NCBI RefSeq assembly: GCF_011290685.1 | Contig: NZ_JAANYN010000002.1 | Span: 675,347 to 739,346, forward strand | Direction: 5' to 3' | DNA: 64,000 nt | Source: Cyclobacterium plantarum | GTDB lineage: Bacteria; Bacteroidota; Bacteroidia; Cytophagales; Cyclobacteriaceae | Shown: piece by piece, positions 18,266-27,027 of the stretch | Position numbering within the stretch: position 1 is the stretch's first letter | Layout of the letters: every line of letters starts with the position of its first letter | Made by a program: the position numbers and the translations under genes | Notes under the pieces: model-generated | Told to the model about the DNA's origin: nothing | The model's database searches: none | Seen by the model: only the letters and a program-made list of their open reading frames with translations

Positions 18266-19900
18266 CTATTCTGCCAATTTTGGGTTAATGTTGGTTTCTG
18301 ACTCAGGAATAGGCCATTGGTAATCGCCTGGCCTGAAATTTTTGGTAGTAACATACCACCTGGATTGAGGGTCCAATTTAATGGAAGTAGTTGGATATCT
18401 CACTGAATTGGGAAAAGGTGCCCCCCAAAAATCACCATTTAACACTTCCTCCCCTATTTCCCAACGGAAAATATCCCATAAGCGGGTACCTTCAAATGCC
18501 AATTCAATTCTGCGCTCCCTTCTAAGCATATCCCGAAGAAGATCCGGGTTAGTTTCTGTAATAGGGGGCAAATTTACTGATTCTCTTCCTCTGACCAGAT
18601 TAATGGTTTGATCCAGTAAGTCTTGGGTAATGGGATTTCCGGCTTCAAGCTCTGCCTCCAGGTAACTCAACAAAACCTCGGCATACCGGATAACCGGGAT
18701 ATTTCCACCATAGTCATTTCTTAAATTCCCACTAAAAGTCTCATCAAAATATTTTCTAAACCCAAATCCTGTGCGGGTAGCTTGTTTGGAATAGGTCAGT
18801 TGATCAACGGATTGGGTAGAATCGGGATGACACACATATCTTCTTCCTTGGAAAGTTGATTCATTCCAAATAAATGTATCCCTAAATCTCTGATCCCTGT
18901 TGGCTCCCATATCCTCCTGAACAAACTTTGGGTCATCATAGGAAAAGGGGGTTCCATCATCAAAGCCATATTCCTCTGCCAGGCTTCCCAATGGATTGAT
19001 GATATGCCAACCGCTGGACGCAGCAGGAAATGCATGCTGGGGCATGGCATTTGGGGCAAGGCCAGAAACAAATTGCACGCTGAAAATATTTTCTGCACTG
19101 TTTTCGTTTTCTGTGGTAAAGAGCGGCCCGTATTCCGAATCGATAATATTATCCCCATAATTGATGATTTGTTGGTATACTTCAGAGGCCTCATCAAATC
19201 TTTTCTCAGCCAGGTATAATCTGCCTAAAAAGGCCAGAGCCGCTTGTTTGCTTGCTCTACCAATTTCGGAATCAGGAATTTCGGAAAATCTGGGAAGTCC
19301 ATTTACTGCTTCCGATAATTCCTGAATCACAAAGTCCACAATAACCGTCTTGCTTGATTTTTCAACGTTATTGGCTTCATCCGGTGTGAGTGTATTGGTA
19401 ACCAAAGGAACATCTCCCCAAAACTGAGACAAATAAAAATACTGAGTTGCCCTAATAAACTTTGCTTCGCTTTTCATCCGCTGCAATTTTACTTCCGGCA
19501 TATTGACATTATCAATATTTTCCAGAAAATCATTGGCAATGGCTATTCGCCTGTAGGAACCCTGCCAATAACCATTCACTACATTATTGTTTGGAAGCAG
19601 TGTTCCATCCGTCAACCGGTTATAGGTAGAATTGTCTCCGCGCCTGTCATAGGAATTATCTGTGGCAAATTCCAAAAAAACGATTCCACAGTAAGTCCAC
19701 CAGTCTGAGGGTACTACCTGCGTTCCGTAATTTATATTTCCTCTGTACATTCCTGTTAAAGCTATCAAAGCATTGGATTCCGAAGTCCAGAATGTCCCAC
19801 TGGCAAAGGCATCGGTGGGAAATTGCTCTAGTTTATCATCGCAGGAAATACCCGAAAGCAACAAGAGCGCGACGAACAATGGCTTATATATCGTTTTCAT
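18266..19900 (-). CDS. susD-like: SusD/RagB-family lipoprotein (locus B)
   Basis: The start is placed at the ATG at 19900 (544 residues, MKTIYKPLFVALLLL), because the longer frame from 19930 would put ten polar residues ahead of the signal peptide. The lipidated Cys is residue 20 (SGISC). The N-terminal SusD motifs (DKLEQFPTDAFASGTFW), TPR-like middle (AKFIRATQYFYLSQFWGDVPL region) and C-terminal RagB domain (IRYAEVLLSYLEAELEAG, RRERRIELAFEG, LWDIFRWE) are complete. The gene starts 36 bp after susC and ends 5 bp before the PhoD gene. The ligand is unknown and may not be an ordinary glycan, as the locus has no recognised glycosidase. Confidence 0.95.
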   Translation of the reverse strand: MKTIYKPLFVALLLLSGISCDDKLEQFPTDAFASGTFWTSESNALIALTGMYRGNINYGTQVVPSDWWTYCGIVFLEFATDNSYDRRGDNSTYNRLTDGTLLPNNNVVNGYWQGSYRRIAIANDFLENIDNVNMPEVKLQRMKSEAKFIRATQYFYLSQFWGDVPLVTNTLTPDEANNVEKSSKTVIVDFVIQELSEAVNGLPRFSEIPDSEIGRASKQAALAFLGRLYLAEKRFDEASEVYQQIINYGDNIIDSEYGPLFTTENENSAENIFSVQFVSGLAPNAMPQHAFPAASSGWHIINPLGSLAEEYGFDDGTPFSYDDPKFVQEDMGANRDQRFRDTFIWNESTFQGRRYVCHPDSTQSVDQLTYSKQATRTGFGFRKYFDETFSGNLRNDYGGNIPVIRYAEVLLSYLEAELEAGNPITQDLLDQTINLVRGRESVNLPPITETNPDLLRDMLRRERRIELAFEGTRLWDIFRWEIGEEVLNGDFWGAPFPNSVRYPTTSIKLDPQSRWYVTTKNFRPGDYQWPIPESETNINPKLAE

Positions 19901-19936
19901 AAGATCAGTCCTTAAAATATTTGTATTCATTTTTTC

Positions 19937-22900
19937 TTAAAATCTAGCATTAATACCCAAAGTATAGGTTGCCAAAATGGGGTAATAGGCTCCTCCCGTG
20001 TTGATTTCAGGATCCCAACCTTCCATGTAAGAAGTAAAAGAAAGCACATTCTCTCCACTTAGGTAAAGCCTTAGGTTTTGAAGGCCAATTCTTTCCAGCA
20101 ATTGTGGATTTAAGGTATATCCCAGCTGAAGGTTTTTAACCCTGAGGTAAGATGCATTGGTCACCCAAAAATCAGAAATGACAGTATTTGGTGTCCCACT
20201 GTTGGTAATTACTTCCAAACGGGGATAATCCGGATACCTTTCCGGACTCTCCGGATTAAATCTGCCATCCATTTGCCATTTTTGGATGTTACCAAGATTG
20301 AAAAAGGCCCATCCCGCATAATTATTTAAAAACCCGTCTACTCCTGAAACACCCTGCAAAAATATAGATATGTCAAAATTCTTGTATTTTGATCCAAAAT
20401 TGAGGCCATAGGTATATTTAGGAATTCTACTACCTAAGAAGGTCCTGTCGTAGGTCGGGTCTACCCTACCATCAGGCACTCCATCAGGTCCGCTAATATC
20501 TTTGTATCGGATATCTCCGGGCATTGGGTTGGGGGTGACGGCAGATTGAGTGGGCCAACCGGCGATATCTTCCTCACTTAAAAAAACTCCATCAGATTCA
20601 TATCCATAATACATTTCCATGGGGAAGCCTACAAACAGGCTGGAACCATTTCCGACCAGACCGTTTGGCTGTTCTACATTTCCAAGTCCCAGAGAAACCA
20701 CTTCATTATTGATAATGGAAAAATTTCCGGAAACAGAATATTGAAAATCATTAATTTGGTTTCGATATCCAAAATCAAATTCCCAGCCTTTGTTTCTGGC
20801 TGCACCGGTATTGATTTCTCCGATCCCCACTCCCAAAATGGACGAAACACTTGCCGTAGGTTGAAAAAGAATGTCAGTGGTATTCCGGTTAAAATAGGTG
20901 AAGTTAAAGGACAATTTCCCCTCCAAAAAACTTGTTTCTGCTCCAAAGTCCAAAGTTTCGGTAGACTCCCAGCGAATATTGGCATCCCTGTAGTCCGAAT
21001 AAGCTGCCCCGGTGGAAATACTTCCCCCAAAAGGATAATTCATGCCTGAATTAAGCACAGTCTGATAGGGGTAATTGCCTATGTTTTGATTTCCCAGAAT
21101 CCCCCAGGATGCTTTCAATTTTAAGTCCGAAAGCCAGTTCCAGTTTTCCAGGAATACCTCATCGGAAAGTCTCCAACCGAGAGCCATTGATGGAAAAAGA
21201 GCATACTTGTAGTTTTCTGGAAACCGGGAAGAGCCATCATACCTCAAGGTCGTTTCAAACAAATATTTTTCGGCATGATTAAATTTTACCCTTGAAATGA
21301 GGGATTGAATCGCCCATTCCTCATCAAAACCGCCTACTCTTTGGTTATCAGCCCCTCCCATACCAATTACCGTGTAATCATTACTGGGAAAGTCTTGTCT
21401 GTATCCATTGAAATAGGTATTGATTTGGTTTTCAAAAGTGTAACCCACCAAAAAATCCAAATTGTTATTATCGAAGCTTTTCGAATATTCTCCGATTAAC
21501 TGGGCTGTCTTGAAAATTTCTTTATTGCTGAATTGGTTCAGGTAGGATTGAGCGTGAAAAACATCATCATTTAACCTTTGTGAGGCCAGGTAGGACCGTT
21601 GTTCCAGTAAAAAGGAATTATAGCCTCCGATAGCTGAAAAGACCAACCCTTGTACCGGTGTCCAATCCAGTTTCATGTTTATTCCGGTTCTTGTTCTGGG
21701 ATTGGTCAGGTAGGAATCTGATTGTAGCCAGGAAACAGGTGTACCCCCACTCTCCGGTCCTATCCCAAAATCACCATTTGAAGCCTGGCCCAGGTAAACT
21801 GCGGGATACCTGATGGCATTTTGTATCAACTGATCATTGAGTTCTCCCCCTTTATTGGCAGTTGCCTGAGGCTCGTTCCGCTCCTCAATAGATCCAAATA
21901 GCCTCGTGGTTAATTTGAATTGTTCACCTAGCTTATTTTCCAGATTCAGTCTCAAATTATACCGGTTGTAATTGTTTTTTGGAACAATTCCTTCCTGACT
22001 TAATATTCCACCGGAAAGAAAATATTTGTTGTTTTCATCTCCACCATTCAAAGTGAGGGTATGGCCGGTCTGTACGCCATCTCCTGCAAACACATGGTCC
22101 AAAAACCGGGTATTCGGATAATTGTCCGGATCAGATTGTGACCTGTATTTTTCTATGTCTTCCTCTGTATAACTATTGCTTCCTGAGGCAATATTATACA
22201 TGGCTGCATAATCCCAGGAGTCCACAAATTGCGGCAACTGAGTTGGCTGATTGAAACCAACATAGCCATTGTAACTCACCGTCATTTTTTTATCGGATCC
22301 ATTTTTGGTAGTTACCAAAATGACCCCATTTGCCGCCCTGGCACCATAAATCGCAGCTGATGAGGCATCCTTAAGTACTGAAATGGACTTCACATCATCA
22401 GGGTTGATATCATTCATATTTCCCGGAATACCATCAATAAGGATCAAGGCATTCGGTGTGGCACCAAAAGAACCCACTCCCCTGATTCTTATATTACCTC
22501 CGCTTTGACCAGGCCGTCCGGATCTTTGAATTACGGTTACTCCGGGCATCTGACCTGTTATGGCTTGAGAGAGTTGCTGAACAGGTCGGTTTTCAATGTT
22601 CTCAGCGCTAATTTGTGAAACCGAACCAATTACATTTACTTTCTTCTGGGTACCATACCCCACTACCACAACTTCTTCCAATGAGGACTGGTCTTCGGAT
22701 AAGGTAATGGTCAGGCTCGTTTGGTTACCTACCGTGATGCGTTGAGATTGATAGCCAATAAAAGAGAAAAGCAGTACAGCACCCTCGGCTGCTTCAATGG
22801 AAAAATTACCATCAATGTCGGTAGCTGTGCCCGTGTTTGTACCTTCTACCAGGACCGTCGCTCCCGGGATGGGTTGCCCATTCTGATCTACAACTGTTCC

Positions 22901-23317
22901 GCTGATTTCTATAAAATCCAATGAAATGGTTACTTCCTGACTTTGGTTTGTGCTTTGAGAACCTCCCACATAAATGGAGTTATTGACCTGCCTGAACTTC
23001 AATCTGGAAGATTGGGCTACCTGTACCAGAATATCATTGACGGATTGTTTTCCCGGCTTTAATGTTACCGGCCCCCTGTCCTTAAGCAGGTCATCCGGAA
23101 AAATAAAAACATAGTCTGTTTTGGATTCAAGGTTTTGAAAAACTTCTTGTATACTCCAGTCCTTATCGGCCATGCGGAGAAATGTTTCGTCGATCGGTTT
23201 GATCTGGGCTTTGGAATCATTGGCCAGCAAGGTAGTCAAAAACAAACATTGCAGTACACAGCCATATAACAGGTTTTTGGATACCATTTTGATTAGGTAT
23301 AGTATTTTTCTTTTCAT
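19937..23317 (-). CDS. susC-like: SusC/RagA-family TonB-dependent transporter with STN signalling domain (locus B)
   Basis: A TonB-dependent importer of 1126 residues. Order: signal peptide to about 38, STN (secretin/TonB short N-terminal) domain about 50-117, CarboxypepD_reg-like domain 137-210, EEVVVVGYG at 214-222, plug (NIRIRGVGSFG, ILIDGIPG, SVLKDASSAAIYGARAANG), then the barrel ending in LGINARF. The STN domain is the part that contacts FecR in trans-envelope signalling, and a FecR gene lies 107 bp upstream. Its CarboxypepD_reg segment is close to those of the locus C and D SusC proteins, while the barrels differ. The gap before it holds a terminator-like hairpin on the opposite strand. 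Confidence 0.95.
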   Translation of the reverse strand: MKRKILYLIKMVSKNLLYGCVLQCLFLTTLLANDSKAQIKPIDETFLRMADKDWSIQEVFQNLESKTDYVFIFPDDLLKDRGPVTLKPGKQSVNDILVQVAQSSRLKFRQVNNSIYVGGSQSTNQSQEVTISLDFIEISGTVVDQNGQPIPGATVLVEGTNTGTATDIDGNFSIEAAEGAVLLFSFIGYQSQRITVGNQTSLTITLSEDQSSLEEVVVVGYGTQKKVNVIGSVSQISAENIENRPVQQLSQAITGQMPGVTVIQRSGRPGQSGGNIRIRGVGSFGATPNALILIDGIPGNMNDINPDDVKSISVLKDASSAAIYGARAANGVILVTTKNGSDKKMTVSYNGYVGFNQPTQLPQFVDSWDYAAMYNIASGSNSYTEEDIEKYRSQSDPDNYPNTRFLDHVFAGDGVQTGHTLTLNGGDENNKYFLSGGILSQEGIVPKNNYNRYNLRLNLENKLGEQFKLTTRLFGSIEERNEPQATANKGGELNDQLIQNAIRYPAVYLGQASNGDFGIGPESGGTPVSWLQSDSYLTNPRTRTGINMKLDWTPVQGLVFSAIGGYNSFLLEQRSYLASQRLNDDVFHAQSYLNQFSNKEIFKTAQLIGEYSKSFDNNNLDFLVGYTFENQINTYFNGYRQDFPSNDYTVIGMGGADNQRVGGFDEEWAIQSLISRVKFNHAEKYLFETTLRYDGSSRFPENYKYALFPSMALGWRLSDEVFLENWNWLSDLKLKASWGILGNQNIGNYPYQTVLNSGMNYPFGGSISTGAAYSDYRDANIRWESTETLDFGAETSFLEGKLSFNFTYFNRNTTDILFQPTASVSSILGVGIGEINTGAARNKGWEFDFGYRNQINDFQYSVSGNFSIINNEVVSLGLGNVEQPNGLVGNGSSLFVGFPMEMYYGYESDGVFLSEEDIAGWPTQSAVTPNPMPGDIRYKDISGPDGVPDGRVDPTYDRTFLGSRIPKYTYGLNFGSKYKNFDISIFLQGVSGVDGFLNNYAGWAFFNLGNIQKWQMDGRFNPESPERYPDYPRLEVITNSGTPNTVISDFWVTNASYLRVKNLQLGYTLNPQLLERIGLQNLRLYLSGENVLSFTSYMEGWDPEINTGGAYYPILATYTLGINARF

Positions 23318-23356
23318 AATTTTAGGTGTTTTATTGAATTGATTTCTTTAAAGCAG

Positions 23357-23410
23357 GCAGGGTAAAATGTTTCATTTGGCGATGGGAATTTTATCCTGCT
23401 TTTTGTTTTT
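23357..23410 (+). terminator. Antisense-strand terminator-like hairpin in the fecR-susC gap (locus B)
   Basis: On the plus strand GCAGGGTAAAA (23357-23367) pairs with TTTTATCCTGC (23389-23399), one G-T pair included, and is followed directly by TTTTTTGTTTTT. The genes on both sides run on the minus strand, where the structure has A-runs in front and no T-run behind. It therefore looks like a terminator for RNA running antisense to the susC leader, not for the operon itself. The 21-nt loop makes it weaker than the counterparts in loci C and D. Confidence 0.5.
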
Positions 23411-23423
23411 ATTTCATAGGCAA

Positions 23424-24404
23424 TCAGAATTTTATGACTACATTTTTTTGATCGATCTGGTATTCGAACCCCAGGGAGAAACTCAAGCCTGTCAGTATGT
23501 CTTCCAGGCTTTCATTGTTGAAAAGGCCCGTAACTTTTCTGTTTTCAAATACTTTCGTTTCAAAACGAACCCCGTACCAGGTCTCTAACGATTGAAGAAT
23601 TTCCCTGAGGGGTTTGCTTTGAAACCGGATCTTCCCTTCCTTCCATAGGGTCGTTACCAACGGATCAAATTTTTCTTTCGTTAAAGCATTAACACTGCCT
23701 TTCACAACAGAAGCCATCTCTCCAGGCACAAGAGAAAGAACCTGCTTTTCTTTGACTACATTGACGTTGCCCTCAGTAAGCGAAATTTTAACCTCTTCTT
23801 CTCTGGCATAGGCATTGAAAGCAGTACCCAAGGCGGTAGTCACCACAGCGCCTGTTTTTACCTTAAAAGGCTTGTATTTGTCGGGAGCAACCGAGAAAAA
23901 AGCTTCCCCTTCCAGTTCTATTTCCCTATTACTGCTGCCAAAATCTGAATAAAAAGTAATCGTAGAAAGCGAGTTCACGATAATCTCTGACTTATCCGGT
24001 AGCAGCAACCTTAATTTTTCTCCTGGTGCAGTGCTTTTCTGGATTTTAATTGGTGCGGACTCAGCGACTGTGGAAGGATCGTCATTTGAAAGCCCCAATT
24101 CATATAGAAAATAGCCGGAAAACAGCAGCAATAAAAAACTGGCAGCTATCCTGGCAAGCTTCCCAACTGAATGAGAAACCTGATTTACCCTGTCTTGTTT
24201 CAAGGTAGCCTTGTGGATTTGACCAAGGATCTCTTGCTGTCTTGAACGACTTACCTCTTCTGCCTTCTGGGAATCCCAATCCTCCTTAAGCATCCTGAAA
24301 AACTGTTTTTCTGAACCTGCCTGATCTAACCAATCTCTGATCTCCCTGTTTTCCCCGGGTGTGGTCTGGTTATTTAGAAATCTCTTGAGCTTTTCCTGAT
24401 TCAA
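23424..24404 (-). CDS. fecR-like: FecR-family anti-sigma factor (locus B)
   Basis: An inner-membrane regulator that holds the cognate ECF sigma factor until signalled by the STN domain of SusC. The cytoplasmic N-terminal part (residues 1-100, with REIRDWLDQAGSEKQFF) is followed by one membrane segment (IAASFLLLLFSGYFLYELGL, about 108-127), the periplasmic FecR domain (STAPGEKLRLLLPDKS, ELEGEAFFSVAPDKYKPF, TTALGTAFNAYA) and a C-terminal DUF4974/STN-like domain (SLETWYGVRF to the end). The length of 326 residues is normal. Its sigma factor is probably the one at 26176-26766, with a sulfatase gene oddly placed between them. SusC follows after 107 bp. Confidence 0.93.
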   Translation of the reverse strand: MNQEKLKRFLNNQTTPGENREIRDWLDQAGSEKQFFRMLKEDWDSQKAEEVSRSRQQEILGQIHKATLKQDRVNQVSHSVGKLARIAASFLLLLFSGYFLYELGLSNDDPSTVAESAPIKIQKSTAPGEKLRLLLPDKSEIIVNSLSTITFYSDFGSSNREIELEGEAFFSVAPDKYKPFKVKTGAVVTTALGTAFNAYAREEEVKISLTEGNVNVVKEKQVLSLVPGEMASVVKGSVNALTKEKFDPLVTTLWKEGKIRFQSKPLREILQSLETWYGVRFETKVFENRKVTGLFNNESLEDILTGLSFSLGFEYQIDQKNVVIKF

Positions 24405-24695
24405 AATATTTTCTTGTTTTAAGCATTACACCTTGCCCGGACTTTTTACTTAAAAAAATGAAAAAAAAATGAAAAAAATTTTATTCTTACAGACCCTGGC
24501 AATTATTATTTGTGGCTTGCAGGCCTTATGGCAAGATTTCATATGGTTTTCCAAAAATGAGCATGTACCCTGTGTCACGTATTGATATATCCAACAATAA
24601 GGACAAAAAAATACAGAAGGCTGAATTTCAAATGTTTCAAATCGAAACCAAAAAGCGAACTCGTTTTCCCGAATTGGGTTAATACCGGTTCGATA

Positions 24696-26060
24696 CTATT
24701 CAGGCTTTTGCCAGGGAGTCTTGCCTCCCTCCTGAATATGGGACCTCAACAAGGCATTTAGCTGTTGGTAAACTTCCCTATTTTTTTCGATTACATTACT
24801 TTCCTCTTTGGGATCCTCCCTGAGATTATAAAGCTCCATCGGCTGGTAAGGGTTGTTTTGGAGTAATTTCCAATCACCCAGTCTAAGGGCATGGTAAGCT
24901 TTTCCGCCATATCGGGTTCCTCCTTCTCTTCTGACAAAATAAAGTGGTCTTTCTTTTTCCTCCATTATTTGACCCATTAGGGTCGGTAAAAAACTTCTGC
25001 CATTAACCTCATGTTCCACCTTAACACCTGCTATATCCGCAAGGGTAGGAAAAATGTCCATGGACAGATTAACCTGTTCCGAAACAGACCCAGGCTCAAT
25101 TACTCCAGGCCAGGAAATGACTGTGGGAACCCTTAGCCCTCCTTCATACATGCTCTGCTTTCCGTCCCTTATGGGGCCATTATTGGCAAGAGAGGGTAGG
25201 TGTCCTCCATTGTCGCTGGTAAAAATGATGAGGGTATTGTCATACTGGCCTGTTTCTTTCAGCGCCTCAACTACTTTTCCTATCCCATGGTCCATGTGTT
25301 CAATAAAGGCAACCAATTCGGCTCTAGTATCGTGAATGCCTGATTCTCTATCTTTTACTTTTTTTAACCACTCTTCCGGAGGCTGAACAGGAAAATGAGG
25401 GGCATTATAGGCCAAATAAAGAAAAAATGGATCTTTACTTTCCTTGCGTGACTTGATGTATTCCACAGACCATTGAGTAAACAGATCAGTTGCATGTCCC
25501 TCCGGATCAATAATTTCATCGTTGAGGCGCATGTAATTTCTCCCATGGCGGCTATGGGTCCAGTAATCGTCCATCATGTCCTCCAACCAGCCATGAAAAT
25601 AGTCAAATCCATGTTCATTGGGAAGGTTGGGGCTTTCAAAACCTAAATTCCATTTCCCAATATGCGCCGTATGGTAACGGGCTCTTTTTAGCAAAGCTGG
25701 CATCAGCAGGGTGGCTGGATCCAAATATCCCCAGTTGTTATTTGGAATAGATCGAATCAATCCCGGCACCCCTACCTGGTCCGGATATCTGCCGGACATT
25801 AGCGCAGCTCTGGTCGGCGCACATACAGGGGAGTTGGCGTAGAAATAATCCATGCGCATGCCTTCGTCTCGGATAGCGTCTATATTAGGGGTACGGATGT
25901 CCTTTGTTCCATAATAGGATACATCGTGGTACCCTTGATCATCTGTGAATATGAGTAAAATATTTGGTTTATCTCTTTTAATGGCCACTTGGGCAAAAAG
26001 CCCCAAAGCGTTCAACAAAAGACAAGAAAACAAAAAGACAAAAAGGGTTAGGTGCTTCAT
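24696..26060 (-). CDS. S1-family sulfatase lying between sigma factor and anti-sigma genes (locus B)
   Basis: A secreted sulfatase of 454 residues (signal peptide 1-24). Motifs: PNILLIFTDDQGYHDVSYYG at the first metal site, the formylglycine signature C-A-P-T-R at Cys80, then AALMSGRYPDQVG, GKWNLGFESP, FFLYLAYNAPHFPVQPPEEW and IFTSDNGGH. The C-terminal subdomain is complete (WKLLQNNPYQPMELYNLRED). It lies 115 bp after the ECF sigma gene and about 290 bp before fecR, splitting the usual sigma/anti-sigma pair. It may be transcribed with the sigma factor and so be expressed before the rest of the locus. The gap that follows also holds a 38-codon plus-strand frame (24469-24585) with a signal-like start, which I do not believe is a gene. 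Confidence 0.92.
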   Translation of the reverse strand: MKHLTLFVFLFSCLLLNALGLFAQVAIKRDKPNILLIFTDDQGYHDVSYYGTKDIRTPNIDAIRDEGMRMDYFYANSPVCAPTRAALMSGRYPDQVGVPGLIRSIPNNNWGYLDPATLLMPALLKRARYHTAHIGKWNLGFESPNLPNEHGFDYFHGWLEDMMDDYWTHSRHGRNYMRLNDEIIDPEGHATDLFTQWSVEYIKSRKESKDPFFLYLAYNAPHFPVQPPEEWLKKVKDRESGIHDTRAELVAFIEHMDHGIGKVVEALKETGQYDNTLIIFTSDNGGHLPSLANNGPIRDGKQSMYEGGLRVPTVISWPGVIEPGSVSEQVNLSMDIFPTLADIAGVKVEHEVNGRSFLPTLMGQIMEEKERPLYFVRREGGTRYGGKAYHALRLGDWKLLQNNPYQPMELYNLREDPKEESNVIEKNREVYQQLNALLRSHIQEGGKTPWQKPE

Positions 26061-26175
26061 TACTAATTTTTTACGACACTTAACTTATTGTTCCGCCAAG
26101 GAAAATTCTCACCAATCAGTGGCTTCCATTACAAGTTCATTGTGCAATTCCACCATTTTCCAATTCAATCAATAT

Positions 26176-26766
26176 TTAACCCGCAAACAAAACTAAGATC
26201 AGTGGTCCACACAAGGAAGCCTTTTGCGTCAACTCTCCCTTTAAAAACTTGGTAGCCAGATAAATATGGTGTTCCACGGTTCTTTTGGAAAGACACAATT
26301 GGGCAGCGATTTCATCATGGGTCAATCCTTCGATTTTGCTTAAAATAAAAACTTTTTGCTGGGTTTTGGGAAGGTTATTGATAAGTGCCGTGGCAGTGTT
26401 TTCCAGTTCCTTATAAGTCAGTTTCTCAAATACATTTTCTGAACTGACGAAATAGCTCTCTGGCATTTCCTCTATGGTACAGTTTTTCTTTTGATTCCTA
26501 AGCTTATTGAGCAATTGATTTTTTACCGATTGAAACAAATAAGATTTGAAATTTTGGTTTTCGTTCAGGCTCTTTCTTTTTTCCCAAATTTTGATGAATA
26601 TCACCTGCACTGTTTCTTCTGCCTCCATATCATCACTAAGGTACTTGTAGGCAAATCCGAGTAGCTTGGGCAGGTAGCGGTAATATAATTCATCAAAGGC
26701 CTTCATATCCCCTTGCCTCAGGGAACATACCAACTCCTTCTCACTTTTGTTAATCAGCAGTCTCAA
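26176..26766 (-). CDS. ECF RNA polymerase sigma factor with hydrophobic C-terminus (locus B)
   Basis: A sigma-70 ECF protein of 196 residues. Region 2 is seen in DELYYRYLPKLLGFAY and AEETVQVIFIKIWEKR (about 25-64). Region 4 has the helix-turn-helix in LPKTQQKVFILSKIEG and LTHDEIAAQLCLSKRTVEHH (about 125-168). After region 4 the chain ends in a hydrophobic tail (LCGPLILVLFAG), a feature also seen in the locus C sigma factor. It should direct RNA polymerase to the locus B promoters when released by the FecR at 23424-24404. The upstream gap to 26908 is AT-rich, and no clear -33/-7 pair could be fixed. Confidence 0.92.
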   Translation of the reverse strand: MRLLINKSEKELVCSLRQGDMKAFDELYYRYLPKLLGFAYKYLSDDMEAEETVQVIFIKIWEKRKSLNENQNFKSYLFQSVKNQLLNKLRNQKKNCTIEEMPESYFVSSENVFEKLTYKELENTATALINNLPKTQQKVFILSKIEGLTHDEIAAQLCLSKRTVEHHIYLATKFLKGELTQKASLCGPLILVLFAG

Positions 26767-26907
26767 AATCCGGGTTTAAGTTAATTGATGGCAAACACTT
26801 CAAATAAGCTAGATTTGAAAGATAGTTATTTTACCCAAGTCGGTTGTATAGGATTCAATTACAATAATCCAATTTATAAAAAATAAATGAATAAAATAAT
26901 AACACGG

Positions 26908-27027
26908 CTAAAATCTACCGGCGGCAATTCCTGTTTTTTTAGGCGAGTCGGGTGCTGATGCAGAGCCCTTGATGCTCAGGATTGCCAAAAACACCCCTAC
27001 TGACCCCATAAAATATATGTTCTTCAT
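26908..27027 (-). CDS. Possible 39-residue exported peptide coupled to the sulfatase stop
   Basis: An ATG overlaps the stop of the preceding sulfatase frame (TAATG, sharing one base), which favours translational coupling. The 39 residues begin MKNIYFMGSVGVFLAILSIK and continue with a small-residue cleavage-like site (GSASA) and a short polar tail ending GIAAGRF. It reads like a signal peptide with almost no mature protein. It may be a truncated remnant of an exported protein gene such as another sulfatase, or a real micro-protein. No homologue is recognised. Confidence 0.3.
   Translation of the reverse strand: MKNIYFMGSVGVFLAILSIKGSASAPDSPKKTGIAAGRF

Noticed and set aside
17700-18323. 207-residue plus-strand open frame
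   Set aside because: Opposite strand of the PhoD-like gene N-terminal part; no recognisable motif.
24469-24585. 38-codon plus-strand frame starting MKKILFLQTLAIIICGLQAL
   Set aside because: Signal-like start but no mature protein, isolated and opposite to the locus direction; the poly-A around the ATG makes such starts likely by chance.
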